DNA of 64,000 nt, from NCBI GenBank assembly GCA_026120035.1, contig JALRME010000009.1, forward strand, positions 992,001-1,056,000. Reading direction: 5' to 3'. This document shows, piece after piece, positions 24,734-37,714 of this stretch. This DNA is from Coleophoma eucalyptorum. Lineage: Eukaryota; Ascomycota; Leotiomycetes; Helotiales; Dermateaceae. Within the stretch, counting starts at the first letter, position 1, and each line of letters begins with the position of its first letter. The notes beneath the pieces are model-generated. The model saw only the letters and a program-made list of their open reading frames with translations, had not been told where the DNA came from and ran no database searches. Position numbers and translations under genes: made by a program.

Positions 24734-26450
<1,717 letters not shown>

Positions 26451-29400
26451 ATGGTTTCCGAAGTCTCCGCCAGCGCTGCAGTTGCAAACTACTTGGAAGA
26501 GGACAATATCTCCATTACCTACTCAGATGACGATTTTTTCGCGCTGGATCAGGAATTCGATGTGGATTGTGTTCTGGCTGAGAAAGATGACGGCAATAGG
26601 AAGCTCTATCTGATCAAGTGGACCGGCTACGATGAGCTGGATAGTACCTGGGAACCTAAGGAGCATATTAAGCCTACTCTCTTTGAGGAATGGAGCGATA
26701 CAAAAGTGCGCAGATTACACACCAAGGAATCGCCTTTCGATATTGTATCTTTTGAGAGGCTGAAGCTTAAGAGAGATTTAGAAAAGGCGGATAGGCGCCG
26801 TCGAAGAAGAGAAAAAAAGCGCTCCAGCTTACCTGTCTCTCCTTCTGCCTCTGAAGCTGAAGATCTTGAAGACAACTTTGAAGTTCAACTTACCACCGAT
26901 AATGATGCATCTAGCGTAGAGGTCAAAGACTTTAACGTAGAATCAGAAGTCTGGCCAGGCACGAGCAGAACCTCAAATCCTATATTCTCTACGACAAAGT
27001 CTTCTAAGAAAGACAGTCAGTTCAAGGAAAGAGAAGAATCTAGGGTAAGAACTAAAGCACCTGAGTCTTGTTCATGAGACTGACTGGATTAAAGTCAACT
27101 CATCCTCGGAGCCCTTCTACCTCCTCCTCAGATGTTCCCTTGGCCAATCTGCGTCATTCTCAGACACAAATATCTTATGGAAAAGAAAGCATTTCTAAGG
27201 AAACTTCGGTAACGGGCCATCAAGGCACGGATAGAAGTCGACCAGAACCATTGAAGAAAAATATATTTGGAATTAAGGGCTTTGGCAAGACCATTCCAAC
27301 AGCAAGTATAGCTGCATCATTTCAAAGTGGGGCATCTGGAGAAAGAAGTCGGGGAAGTGGTGCAATTCGTGGGAAATTTAGGAATATCTTCTCCGCCCAA
27401 GGAGCACCAATACGAAAGAGAAAGACCTTGGCTCAACAGTTTATGGACGAAGTACATCCATCTGATACTGCAGGTCCGCTGCGACATTTCAAGAAGACTA
27501 GCACCCTGAGAAGGGCTGTCAAAGCCAGCAGAAACATATCAGACGCAGCTCCAGATATCTCGGCTCTACCGGGAGGCCTCTACGACCCTTCGAAGCCATT
27601 CGAAGCTCTGAAGCCTGGGGATATTCGAAAACAATATGAGAATGAAGATTCACTTTTATCAGTCAAGATGCACTGCCGACCAAAATAAGACGTGCTCCAG
27701 CTGTTTCTCTGTATCAACCAATCTCACGCAATCCCGCCCTTGATGACCCTTACCACAAAATATGTTGGTATTGGTATAAAAGAGGCAAATGTACAAAGTA
27801 CCATGATGTCAATAACCCATGTAGATATCTCCATGAAAATCTCGAAGGTATACCGATTGCTACAGAGCCCCTAGGAGTCGAAGATCGTTCAAAACAGCTG
27901 TGCAATTATGGTTCAGCCTGCAGCTGGAAAGATAAATGCGAGTATTTTCATCCAGAAATTGTGCCCCTGAACGCTAGGATTGTGTCTGCAGAAGTCGTTA
28001 CAAACGATGATAAAATAAAAAATTCCCAAGTTCAAGTTGCAAAGACCCAGGAAAATATCCAGCAAGAAGTAATTCTCAACAATATTAAATCGATGGGCCA
28101 AACACAAGAGGCAGAGTCGGTTTCCTCGCATCCACAACAATTACAGGGGAAAATAAAAATGACATGCTACTTTTGGTCTACAGGAAATTGTAATAGGGGC
28201 GGTTTATGCCGGTATCAACATGAGCACTTACCGGATTTACCTATTGCCCCAGCTCCTACCACGGCGTACACTACATCAGATCATGACACTCAGCAAGCCC
28301 ACAGAAAACATCTTTTCGACACTAGTAAGCTGATTTGCTACTACTTCGATAGGACTAGTACCTGTAACAGAGGATCTGATTGCAAGTTTCTCCATGAACA
28401 TGATTCTAGCATATCTGTTGCGCCACGTCCCGGTGATCGTGGCACCTGGGAGTTGAAGTCGAGGGCCAACCTCACACCTCTCAGTCAGCCAGCCGACCGA
28501 TCTCAAGATACTCGGCCAAGGTATGACCTAAATACAATGCCTGATGTCGCCAATCAGAAATATGACTCGTATCGACCCGAAGTCTCAAGAGTACGTATTG
28601 CAGAAACTCATCTCGACCCAAAAATTCGGCAAGAAGTCGATCTCAAGCCTTGTAGTTCATCAGCGAAGCGAGAAGACGAGTTTAATCGAGCTAGTAAGAG
28701 TGGGAAGAAAGCAGAGATATGCTACTATTGGTGGAATAGCGGAAGGTGTATTAAGGATGTCGATTGTCTCTTTTATCACCAGAGTGTCCCTAATATGCGT
28801 GTTGCTCAAGGTCCATTAGGCAGCAACGCTCGACCGAATTCCAATGCTCGGTCATCACATCGATATCAACAGGGCTCATATGATTCTTACCAGCCAGAGA
28901 AGACTCAGAAGAAAGGTGAAATGGTTTGTTATTTCTGGAATAATGGAGAGTGTCGAGCACGAGAGATATGCAAATATGTTCATGACAATGTGGCTGGTAT
29001 GCCTGTCACACCACGACCAGGAAGTCGAGAAGCACCTGCCACGAAGAAAGTAATGTGTAAGTTTGTCGTTTTTGGTGGTGTTTCAAATTGTCATCTTGGT
29101 GAAGCCTGTGGCTACTCCCATGACTCCGAAACTGCAAAAGGCAGATGTACCATCCAGGAAACGTGTAGACGTTGGTTAAAAGGAACTTGCTATCGCCTAG
29201 ATTGCCGATTTGTTCACGAAATTTCGAGTGAAAACTGGCCTTCAGATTGGAGGGATGGCCTAGCAGATCCTAAAGATTTAGATGCAACGTTTCCTTCTCT
29301 GAATAATGGCCTTGCAGCACAAGTAAACTCCGTGTTGTTTGCTCAGGACAAGCAAACGGGGATAGTAGACGAGCCAGAAAGCTTTCTTTTTCCTGAAGGC

Positions 29401-31470
29401 ATCAAAACGTTGCGGCCACCCACAACATCGTTACCTTGTTCAGCTTCTCGGCCTCAAATTCAAAGTTGTCGCAGTGCCAGCTCAATTATTAGCGAAAACC
29501 CATCACAAATCTTGAAAGAACGTTACACAACTTTACTAAATCTTCCATCGTTAGCCACTACAGCGCAAACTTTTGAAATCGATGATCCTTATAACATGCA
29601 GCAATTCAATCAAGCTAGAGGCTCGCCAAAGCATGTTATATTTGGAGAGGATCCAAGAGATGCGGTCCTGGTTAGATTTGGCTCTCTAGATTTGTCGCCT
29701 GGTCATGCTTGGGCTACTGCATTCACAAATTTGGACCACATTCCACTTTCACAGAGGTGCATTGCTCACGATTTTCAGCTTCACAAGAAATCTCTGGTAC
29801 AAGAAGCCTATGCTCGTGGCATTCTGATTCCAGGTTCGGGTGCTGTCATCTTCTTCAACAGAATACTTGGCTATCTCAAAACAACTTGTAGCGGCGTGGC
29901 ATTCTCGCACCAAAGCTTCACTGTCCTTGTTTATCCCGCTCGAATTGAGGAGTGGAGTTTTCTTGAAAATTTCGATACACATGGAGAGAGTGCTCAGCTC
30001 CTGTATCTGATATTTCGGTCAGGTCTTTGTCTGAATGCAAATCCCAGCTCGCCACGATATGATGCTATGAATTTGCGCCGGCCTAAGGCTAAGACTGAGC
30101 TCTATAGAACTCTTCTCGTCAGCAAGTTTCACCAGCTGAGCCTCTCAACCCTTATTCCAGATGTGGCAAAAACAACTGAACCTTGCTTCTACCTCATATT
30201 CCCTTCAACAGCTCGATCAACCTTAGCCTTTGTTTCATCTTGGCTTGTGGCAAAGAAGTTCGATTGTAGAATCTTCACTAGTGAGCAACCGGGTTCCTGG
30301 GGCTGGTTTCTGAGTTGCAAAGCGAAAACCAGGGTTGTCTTGATCTACGAATCTGCTATATCTACAATACCGAGAATCCCGTCTCTGAAGAAGCTTCTAA
30401 TTAGCCGCCATCAACCTACCGCTTTCTGGTATCTAGAAAGTTCTGTTTCTAGTGGTACACCACGAGGCTTGTCCAAGGGACGAAAGCACACACTCGGCGG
30501 TATGACAACAACGCAAATACTACCAGTACACGGAGTCAAGGGTGGTGCTATACTTTTAACACCTAGTTTTCTGATGGCTGAACCTGAAAAGGCCTTGAAT
30601 TTCTTTCGGTTTTTCAAGTCTGCCGTTATCGAAGCACCATCAGGATTCTGGAAGCTTGTTTGCTGTTCTCAAATGTGCCAGTATCTTTTGGACCTTGCCG
30701 TGGAAAAGGCCACTGAGTTAAAGCAGTTCAGAATCAACAATCGCGATGACGATGCAATGGATGCAAATGCACTGAAAAGGGGCCTTAGTCATGAAAAGTG
30801 TTCCCAGCGATTTGAGCTACATCGAGAGTTTTCGCAGTTCATTACGAGCGGACTTGCGTATGGCAGAACGACCAAGCCTGACATACTCACTGTGGGAATG
30901 TCTCTTGCAGAAATATTGGCTGTTTGTGGCGGATTTGATGATGATATATTGAATAGTCCCACAAGCAATATTGTCTTTGCTGATCCTACAATTGATCCAG
31001 ACCAGGAAAACTCCTTGGTAGCCTGGTTTGCAAAGTGGTCGCTTAATAACCTCGGACAATTTCGACGATTTGTCGTCGTAGGAACAGGAGGCACCATACA
31101 TGCAGACCGCGCATACAGATTCAAGACCATGACTAATGAGGTTGGTCTAGACCCTGAGGAATGTATCGTCTCCAACAAACCGACAGTACAGATTTCGCTC
31201 AAGGATAAATCCAACAATTCCGACTGCAAGCCTTCCTCCTTCAGAGGTAACGGCGTGCCAAATGATGAGAGCCAAGGCATTACAAAGAGGAGAAAGATCA
31301 ACGACTATAGGATTCCAAAGAAGAAGTTAGTGACACTTGAGGCCACAACTTCATGGTACGAACGACAGGATCATGAAGGGAAGGGATGGGGGCATATCCT
31401 TGTTGATCAATGGGAGAAGGCTTTCGACTACATTGACCCACGGCTTGCTGCTTACGTTCCGAGAACCTAA
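26451..31470 (+). CDS. chromodomain plus eight CCCH zinc-finger protein, apparent frameshift
   Basis: Exon 1 is 26451-27044 and exon 2 runs from 27095, giving roughly 1650 residues if the frame change between 27646 and 27688 is bridged. Residues about 35-80 form a chromodomain with aromatic-cage candidates F36, W57 and Y60 (IKWTGY, STWEPKEHI), so it probably reads methylated histone lysine. A basic RRRRRREKKR follows. After a low-complexity linker come eight CCCH fingers (27750-29220) of the C-x5-8-C-x5-9-C-x3-H type, for example CYFWSTGNC...CRYQH. These usually bind RNA. The C-terminal half, from about 29640, is a conserved-looking unknown domain of over 500 residues. No GT-AG intron that I tested explains the frame change. 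Candidate homopolymer sites are TTTT (27654-27657) and AAAA (27682-27685). I do not know an ortholog name. Confidence 0.8.
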
Positions 31471-32348
31471 GGCCTTCCGTTTCCTGAAGAGCAGTTTCAA
31501 TTAACCCTAGAGAAATGATTCTCACTGTCTTTAATGTTTGTAGGACTATACCCATTTGCATTTATGTCAGCGGGTGTTGCTTATCGCTATTATGATACGG
31601 AAGAACATAAATTGAGATGCGGGCTTACTTGCGGGGATGGAGGTAATATATGATGTTTCATGAACCAGCTTGCACTCTTACATAGATTTGGTCAAGACTA
31701 CAGTGATCGAGTGTTTCCAAAACGTCAAGTTGCAGCAAATCCTCACTGAAAAGTGCGACCTCAGATACAGGCATCGGAGTGTCATGTTCGTCATGGTTCG
31801 GATTAAGCATCGGGCCGTAGAATTAAGCGGCCTCCACGTCTTGGAGTCATCCACACCCGCAACCCCAGCTCTGTCCTCCCCTTTCCTGCGATAAGCACTT
31901 CAAAATGACTCAACCACAGCAATCCAGTTGTCTCCAACTGGTTCTAATCCTCAGCTGCGCATCTTTTGATGCCCTCTGTTCTTCTTATAGCCCCAATGGC
32001 GGGGTGGTCAAGAGATAAGTTTCTAGGTCGTCGTGCTTGGTAGTACATCTACTACCAAGCTCCCTAACGCTTCTTCGGCGTCCCGTTTTCGAAACTCAAA
32101 CAACGTTGCTGTTCTTTCTCTGTGATTTCTGTGTGCTCTTGTAAGAGCGAGTGTGTGGAGACGGTTGAAGGGTTCGCTGGCTCTACAGGGTATTCTGTTG
32201 GGTGATCAACAAGTACCTTTTGATTCGTACGATGTAAGTTCTGCGACGGCAATGCGATGTGGTTTGATCTAATGCCATCTCCAGAAATTGTGCCTATCTT
32301 GTTATTGAACAAGAACCATCTCAAAGCTTGGAATTTAACAACAATTCA
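31471..32348. other. spacer upstream of the F-box gene
   Basis: No gene was seen. It contains a perfect short inverted repeat, described separately, and a CT-rich stretch before the F-box start codon. Confidence 0.45.
32035..32060. repeat. perfect 11-bp inverted repeat with 4-base loop
   Basis: GCTTGGTAGTA and TACTACCAAGC flank the loop CATC. It lies about 290 bases before the start codon of the F-box gene, so it may sit in its promoter or leader. It could fold as a hairpin or bind a dimeric protein. Confidence 0.75.
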
Positions 32349-33521
32349 ATGGCGGTCTCAATCGCAAATCTACCTCCGTCGCGGGATGCGACGAACGTTA
32401 CCAATTCACTACCAACCGAAGTCATTCAGTATATGTACAGCTTCTTACCAATACATGACATACTATCTCTCTCCCAAATCTCTCGGCGTTTTCATAATGC
32501 ATACATCGGTCATCAATTACCTATTTTAGAAAAGGCGGTACGAGACTCATACGGTCCAATTCCCGACCTCGTCAAGCTCGTAGTAGCCAACGAGCCAGAT
32601 ATACGACCTCGAGCAAAGCTTCTGAGCGCTCGGAATCGAGCCGCTGCTCACGTTCGACGCATAATTCAGGTTCCTGAGAAACCGACTCTCACGGTGGAAC
32701 TAATCTTTAAAATGATTCATTACGGTGAAGTAGCTGAACAATGGGTTGAGGTTTGGCCCAGAGTACACTGGAGAGAAGATTCTGAGAATCGTCGCTTGCT
32801 TGAATCACATGAGCAAACTCGACTCCGTGCAGCTGTATACCGGTTTTGGACATATAACAGCTTATTCCACCACAATCCGTTTCATCCTTCGGTCGTTGAA
32901 GATCCAACTCGACTCACTATGGCCCGCCCTTGGGACGACGACCCGCGGCTTATGTACTTGCGAACGTACAGTACTTTAGATATCCTTCTGCTAGATGAGT
33001 TTGCTTGTAACATGCACCAAGTTATCGGGAAAGACTTGTGCCCGTCAAATGCAACCATCATGAAGCGTTATCAACATTTCTCTCGAAAGGCTGTAGAGAG
33101 TATGGGCTGGGGAGAGGATTACTCACATGGCAGGCTCATCCAAGTCTTGATGAAGTTGCGGCCCCGTGAGATTCTGTACTTGCTCGAGCACACCACTACA
33201 AAAGCAGAGCGGATTAACTATCTGGTCATTGAAGGTGGCAAGTTCCAGGATACCCCATCGACCCTCAGTTCTGCCATCAACACTGTTAAACACGGCAGGG
33301 ATTTCGCATCACCTCTAGGCTACTTTGGGCGTAATCTATATTGGGGAATAGTCGATCCTCCTGCTCCCCGAAAGCCTATCGTCGGTGGGATTCGGGTTGA
33401 CCTAGCTACCCTCTCTTTAGATGCGAATCCAGATGGTGCATGGCCAAAATCCAGAGACCACTTCCTGGCACCGGATGGGACTTGGGTTGATGATGAGGAC
33501 TCGGATGGCGGGATGCTGTAA
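32349..33521 (+). CDS. F-box domain protein
   Basis: A single exon of 390 residues. The in-frame TTG upstream is not used; the first ATG is at 32349. An F-box-like motif lies at about residues 20-60: SLPTEVIQYMYSFLPIHDIL, then SLSQISRRFHNAY. F-box proteins link substrates to SCF ubiquitin ligases through Skp1. The rest is helical with several tryptophans (WVEVWPRVHW, PWDDDPRLMY) and no WD40 or leucine-rich repeats that I can see. The C-terminus is acidic (DDEDSDGG). It belongs to a large, poorly characterised group of fungal F-box proteins and the substrate is unknown. Confidence 0.8.
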   Translation: MAVSIANLPPSRDATNVTNSLPTEVIQYMYSFLPIHDILSLSQISRRFHNAYIGHQLPILEKAVRDSYGPIPDLVKLVVANEPDIRPRAKLLSARNRAAAHVRRIIQVPEKPTLTVELIFKMIHYGEVAEQWVEVWPRVHWREDSENRRLLESHEQTRLRAAVYRFWTYNSLFHHNPFHPSVVEDPTRLTMARPWDDDPRLMYLRTYSTLDILLLDEFACNMHQVIGKDLCPSNATIMKRYQHFSRKAVESMGWGEDYSHGRLIQVLMKLRPREILYLLEHTTTKAERINYLVIEGGKFQDTPSTLSSAINTVKHGRDFASPLGYFGRNLYWGIVDPPAPRKPIVGGIRVDLATLSLDANPDGAWPKSRDHFLAPDGTWVDDEDSDGGML

Positions 33522-33771
33522 TAATGGTCTTACTTTCATTTATCATTGTCTATAATCCAGACTTGTTTTTAGATCATCCTTATGTGCGTAAATAAACCGA
33601 GATATATTTTATGGACCTGACACCCACTGTCTTTATGCCCAAGCATTTGTGAGGATATAATCAGCATGAAAACTGTGCTTGCAAGCAAGTACACACGCGT
33701 CGAGGCCTACAAGTAACACAACCAACCAAAGTATTTGTTGTCAGGTTCTCATTTTAGAGGGGTATCATTAA
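33522..33771. other. short spacer between convergent genes
   Basis: Probable 3' untranslated regions of the F-box and GYF genes. Nothing else was seen. Confidence 0.5.
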
Positions 33772-35214
33772 TCATACAAAGTCCACAACGCGACTCCAAG
33801 CTCCATCCTCGCCAGCATGTCTAAACTCGACGCCCTCGCCAAAGTACCCAGCATCCCGCCACGCAATCATAGTTGCGCCATCATAAGGTCCCTGCTTCGC
33901 AGCACCATCACGACCATCCATCCACCTAAACTCCCACATTTTAACCGGCCGTGATCCATCAATATCATCTCCCTCTCCAGCTGCCTCTACGGATGGCTCA
34001 GCCCAGTCTTCACCAGTCTCTCGTCGGTATTGCCGTATAAGCATTTCTCGTTCTTGTTCATAGATATCTGTCTGTCCCCGCGTGAGGAGTTGATCCGCTG
34101 CACCAGTGATGGTATTCACTGCCTCATCAATCTTGGCTTGTTCTGGATCCTGGGCAACCTTCTCATCCACATCCATACTGCCGCCATTCTGAGCTCCTTT
34201 CTGCTGCTTCTTAAGCTTCCATTTCGGTATCTTCTTGATTTTTGCCTGTCCCTTGCCTAACCTTGCCAGTGCCTCAAGAACAGATTCGCCCTTTTCTAAT
34301 TGCAGAATGAGTGTTCGTAGGATATCTGGAAGAAGCATCGCATCGTCTTCGAGTTGTTTCTGCCGCCTTTCCGCTTCCCGCTTCTCGTGCGCTTCTGCTG
34401 CTTTCTTCATGTCCTTCTTACTCACGCCCTCGAGCCAGCTGTCGTGCTTCGCGTCCGGATCTTGTGCTTTCCGCACGAAATTGCCCGCATCGTCGAACCG
34501 TCCTTCCTCTTGTTCAGATTTCATGTTGAATGCATCAACTTTCGGTGCATTCCTCTTGAGCCCCCCTGCACCTACTTCCTCATCAACACCTTCTTCTTCT
34601 GCTGCTAATTCGGCTTCGTCTTCGTCGTCGCTGCTCTCTTGATCGTCCATTGCATGTGTAGATAGTTTTCCCTTAGGGTCGAGTGTGAAGTCCCCTGATA
34701 CGTGACCGCCACTCTTACTACTCATCACTTGTCCTTCAATCTCATCCTCGGCCAAAAATCTGACTTCCTTGCCTTTCTTGCCTGTCTTAACTGGTGGTCC
34801 ATCTCTATCGCTTCCACCAAATTCCTCGTCGAGGTCTGCAAACATGTCGGCATCATCGTCCTCATCCGCATCGTTTTTCTTCCCACCCTCTTTGCCATAT
34901 TCATCCAATTGGTCAGCCAGATTTACATTTCCCTTTTTGCCCTTGGCTCTTTCCTCGGCGCGCCCATCAAAACCTTCATTGTCCGAGTCACTATCATAGC
35001 CGTCAATATTGATAGCTCCCCGTTTGGTGCCTGAGCTGACACCGATAACATCTGCGTCAAGTACAGCATCATCCTCTGGCGCATCGGCTGCCAATGCTGA
35101 AGGGTTGCGAACATCGAACTTTGGTTTTTTGGACGGCCCATCTTCGTTGTGGTGCGTACGAGCGAATTCTTCACCCCCGCGCTTGGGCCGCGCTGCTGAA
35201 TATCTTGAAGACAT
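33772..35214 (-). CDS. GYF-domain U5 snRNP-type protein (Lin1/CD2BP2 homolog)
   Basis: A single exon of 480 residues starting at the ATG at 35214 (MSSRYSAARPKRGGEEF). The family is Lin1 in yeast and CD2BP2 in animals, a component associated with the U5 snRNP that binds proline-rich splicing factors. The N-terminal two thirds are charged and disordered, with several acidic runs and the family-typical VRFLAEDEIEG and RFDDAGNFV segments. A helical region with MLLPDILRTLILQLEKGESVLEALARLG follows. The C-terminal GYF domain (about residues 420-480) has MWEFRW, QGPYDGATMIAWRDAGYF and WSRVVDF. The GYF tripeptide itself is intact. The gene is divergent from UFD1 with 309 bases between start codons. 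Confidence 0.92.
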   Translation of the reverse strand: MSSRYSAARPKRGGEEFARTHHNEDGPSKKPKFDVRNPSALAADAPEDDAVLDADVIGVSSGTKRGAINIDGYDSDSDNEGFDGRAEERAKGKKGNVNLADQLDEYGKEGGKKNDADEDDDADMFADLDEEFGGSDRDGPPVKTGKKGKEVRFLAEDEIEGQVMSSKSGGHVSGDFTLDPKGKLSTHAMDDQESSDDEDEAELAAEEEGVDEEVGAGGLKRNAPKVDAFNMKSEQEEGRFDDAGNFVRKAQDPDAKHDSWLEGVSKKDMKKAAEAHEKREAERRQKQLEDDAMLLPDILRTLILQLEKGESVLEALARLGKGQAKIKKIPKWKLKKQQKGAQNGGSMDVDEKVAQDPEQAKIDEAVNTITGAADQLLTRGQTDIYEQEREMLIRQYRRETGEDWAEPSVEAAGEGDDIDGSRPVKMWEFRWMDGRDGAAKQGPYDGATMIAWRDAGYFGEGVEFRHAGEDGAWSRVVDFV

Positions 35215-35523
35215 TTTATCTTCAAGAAGAAAAGCCAAAGAAGATCAAAACCGTGCTTCAAGAGCTGAGTCTTAGCTCCGGGGATCGAAAGCCTTCGAAG
35301 TATTTTGAGGGGACTGTCGGACTTTAGATTTGCCGGCCGAGCACGCGCACCTGCGTCATTCTAGACTGTCGAGCTTCTACCTAATGCTCCGACGTGCCAT
35401 AGTCGAGAATCTCCCTACTGGTTCTTTTTCGGATATTAGACGGCAACTTACAGACCTTTCTTCTACAAATAGGTTGAACCTCTCATTTCAAGTTCAAGGC
35501 CGAAGAACTCCACATCTTTCAAG
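35215..35523. promoter_or_regulatory. compact divergent promoter, GYF gene and UFD1
   Basis: Only 309 bases separate the two divergent start codons, so the two promoters must overlap. No TATA box is obvious. Confidence 0.6.
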
Positions 35524-36791
35524 ATGGTACGCGTACACGCAGGCAGCGTCTTTTGCCCCTCCAAAACTAACAGAAAAGCAGTACAACCCTGGCTATTATG
35601 AGCAGGATGATCCGATGGCCATGTATCAAATGATGCGGCAGCGAGCTGCTGGTGGAGCTCGAAAGCGATTCGATGAATACTACCGCTGCTATCCTACGAT
35701 CATGATGCAAGGCGAGAAGGACGAGCATAATTATGGAGGAAAGATCTTCATGCCACCGTCTGCGCTGGAGAAGCTCACGAGACTGGAGATCCAGTATCCT
35801 ATGATGTTCGAGGTTATAAATGGTGCTGTAGATAAGCATACTCATGCTGGTGTCTTAGAGTTCATTGCTGAGGAGGGGAAGCTTTACATGCCTTACTGGG
35901 TATGTACCGTGCACACCGTCCAGGACTTCTGCTAACTTTGGATAGATGATGCAAACCTTAGAGCTTGATACTGGCGACATTGTACAGATCAAGTCTACTG
36001 ATCTACAACTTGCACGATTTGTCAAGATCCAACCACAATCCACCAACTTCCTCGACATCTCCGATCCGAAAGCAGTCCTCGAAATGGCATTCCGTTCTTT
36101 CTCAGCACTTACCAAGGGTGATATTTTTAAATTCAAATACAATGATACGGTCTACGATGTGGCGGTTCTAGAAGTCAAGCCAGAGAGTGAGAAGATGGGT
36201 GTGAGCATGATCGAGACAGATGTGGAAGTCGATTTCGCGCCACCGCTTGGATATGTCGAACCCGAACGAACAAGAGGAAGTGGGACAAGCACGCCAAGAA
36301 GTGCGATAGGTTTGCCATCGGGAGGACTTCTACATAGCCAAAGTACAATGGCTCAATCCATAAACTACGATGCGATCGCCCCCTCGGCAAACACAGCAGC
36401 GATGGGAGCCAAAGCACTTTCTTCACATTTCATCTCCGGAGGCCACAAGCTGAACTCAAAGAAAGGCAGCAAGTCTGCACCGCTCACCCCTCAAGCTTCA
36501 ACTCCTGTTGCTGGTCGCTCTACCAATCCACCACCAACGATTGTTCGAACAAACGGCCCGCAACCTTTACGTCTACCGCCGAATAAGCTGTTCTTCGGCT
36601 ATGAGATCAAGCCGGTCAAGACACAAGCAGACAAGGACAAGGAAAATGCTGAAGCCGCACAACCACATTTTGCTGGACAAGGTCAGACGCTCAGAGGTGG
36701 AGTGGTCAAAAAAGAGAAAGATGTCGAGGAGGTAGCAGAGGAGAAGCCTGCACCGAGTGCAGGTCACAGACTCGATGGCAAGAAAGTCTGA
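35524..36791 (+). CDS. UFD1: ubiquitin fusion degradation protein 1 (Ufd1)
   Basis: Three exons (35524-35526, 35582-35899, 35946-36791) give 388 residues. Ufd1 with Npl4 recruits ubiquitinated substrates to Cdc48/p97 in ER-associated and chromatin-associated degradation. Family motifs are [51 protein letters not shown] and IQPQSTNFLDISDPKAVLE. The double-psi barrel domain is complete, and the C-terminal part is the variable Pro/Ser-rich region with a NKLFFGYEIKP segment. The first exon appears to contain only the ATG: no in-frame ATG lies upstream before a stop at 35470, and the donor GTACGC follows directly. An alternative start is the MAMYQMM methionine in exon 2. Confidence 0.93.
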
Positions 36792-37714
36792 TGATTGGAT
36801 CTGAGGACATATGGGACGGCGTTCAGAAACCATGGGTCGGGACCATAATTGGAGTTTGGCATGGTCGTCAATTTGGTCTGATTTTTCTCTCTTTCGATTT
36901 TCTTACTAGGCGGAGCCTGCTTCGAGCCTTTTGTGAATATGAAATCCATGTTTATAAGCATAGGGCATAGAGAAACTCAATAATTTCCAATTTCGGTTTT
37001 GATCTAAGTTTCGTTCGACAGGATTCTACGAATACATCGGCCTGCATTTATGCTTCATAGAGATGTAGATAACGCTATAAACACAAGGCCAAGCTTACAT
37101 TAATATCCGTGTACTGTATGCTAAGCGTGTAACCTACACGCATTGATAGAGTATACACATACATCAATCTCATAAACAAAGCCTTAAATAACTAACATCC
37201 AAGTCCTGTACTACTTTACAGAACTTCCAACTTAAGGTCTCTGCGAAGTCTTCATAAGTCACGCAGCCAGAAATCAACACATCTCAATCCCAGCCAAGGT
37301 AGAGAGTGGGTCACTCTGTCCGGATGAGAGAAAACGGTCCAAAATTAAGCGACGATTGACTAAGGTACTCTTGAAATTCGTAGAGTTTGTTATGGTATTA
37401 CTTGGACGCTGGCTATGGCTTAAGGTACCACAAGGAAATGGGCTTGAAACAGTTGGCTTCTTATTAGCAAATTTCTTCTCATTATTTGGTTCATTTGGTG
37501 GAAAAGAGGGATAAGGTGTTGATGGAGGGAACAATATATGGGAGCAGTCAAGCTCGGTAATCTTATGCCTAAATTCTGTGCAAAATCGCTGTGCGAGCAA
37601 GAAATGTGAGTTGCGTGCAACGAGCATTATCTCAACTCCTGGACTTCTCTCCCCATTATCCTCTCGATCCCTCGACAAAATACAAACATCATAACTGTCT
37701 CTTTTCCTGTCACC
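36792..37714. other. spacer between convergent UFD1 and HDA1
   Basis: About 920 bases. A minus-strand frame at 37274-37678 looks non-coding. It includes both 3' untranslated regions. Confidence 0.5.

Noticed and set aside
27662..27784. Intron to explain the frame change in the chromo/CCCH gene
   Set aside because: Every GT-AG pair tested gives the wrong phase or removes a zinc-finger cysteine.
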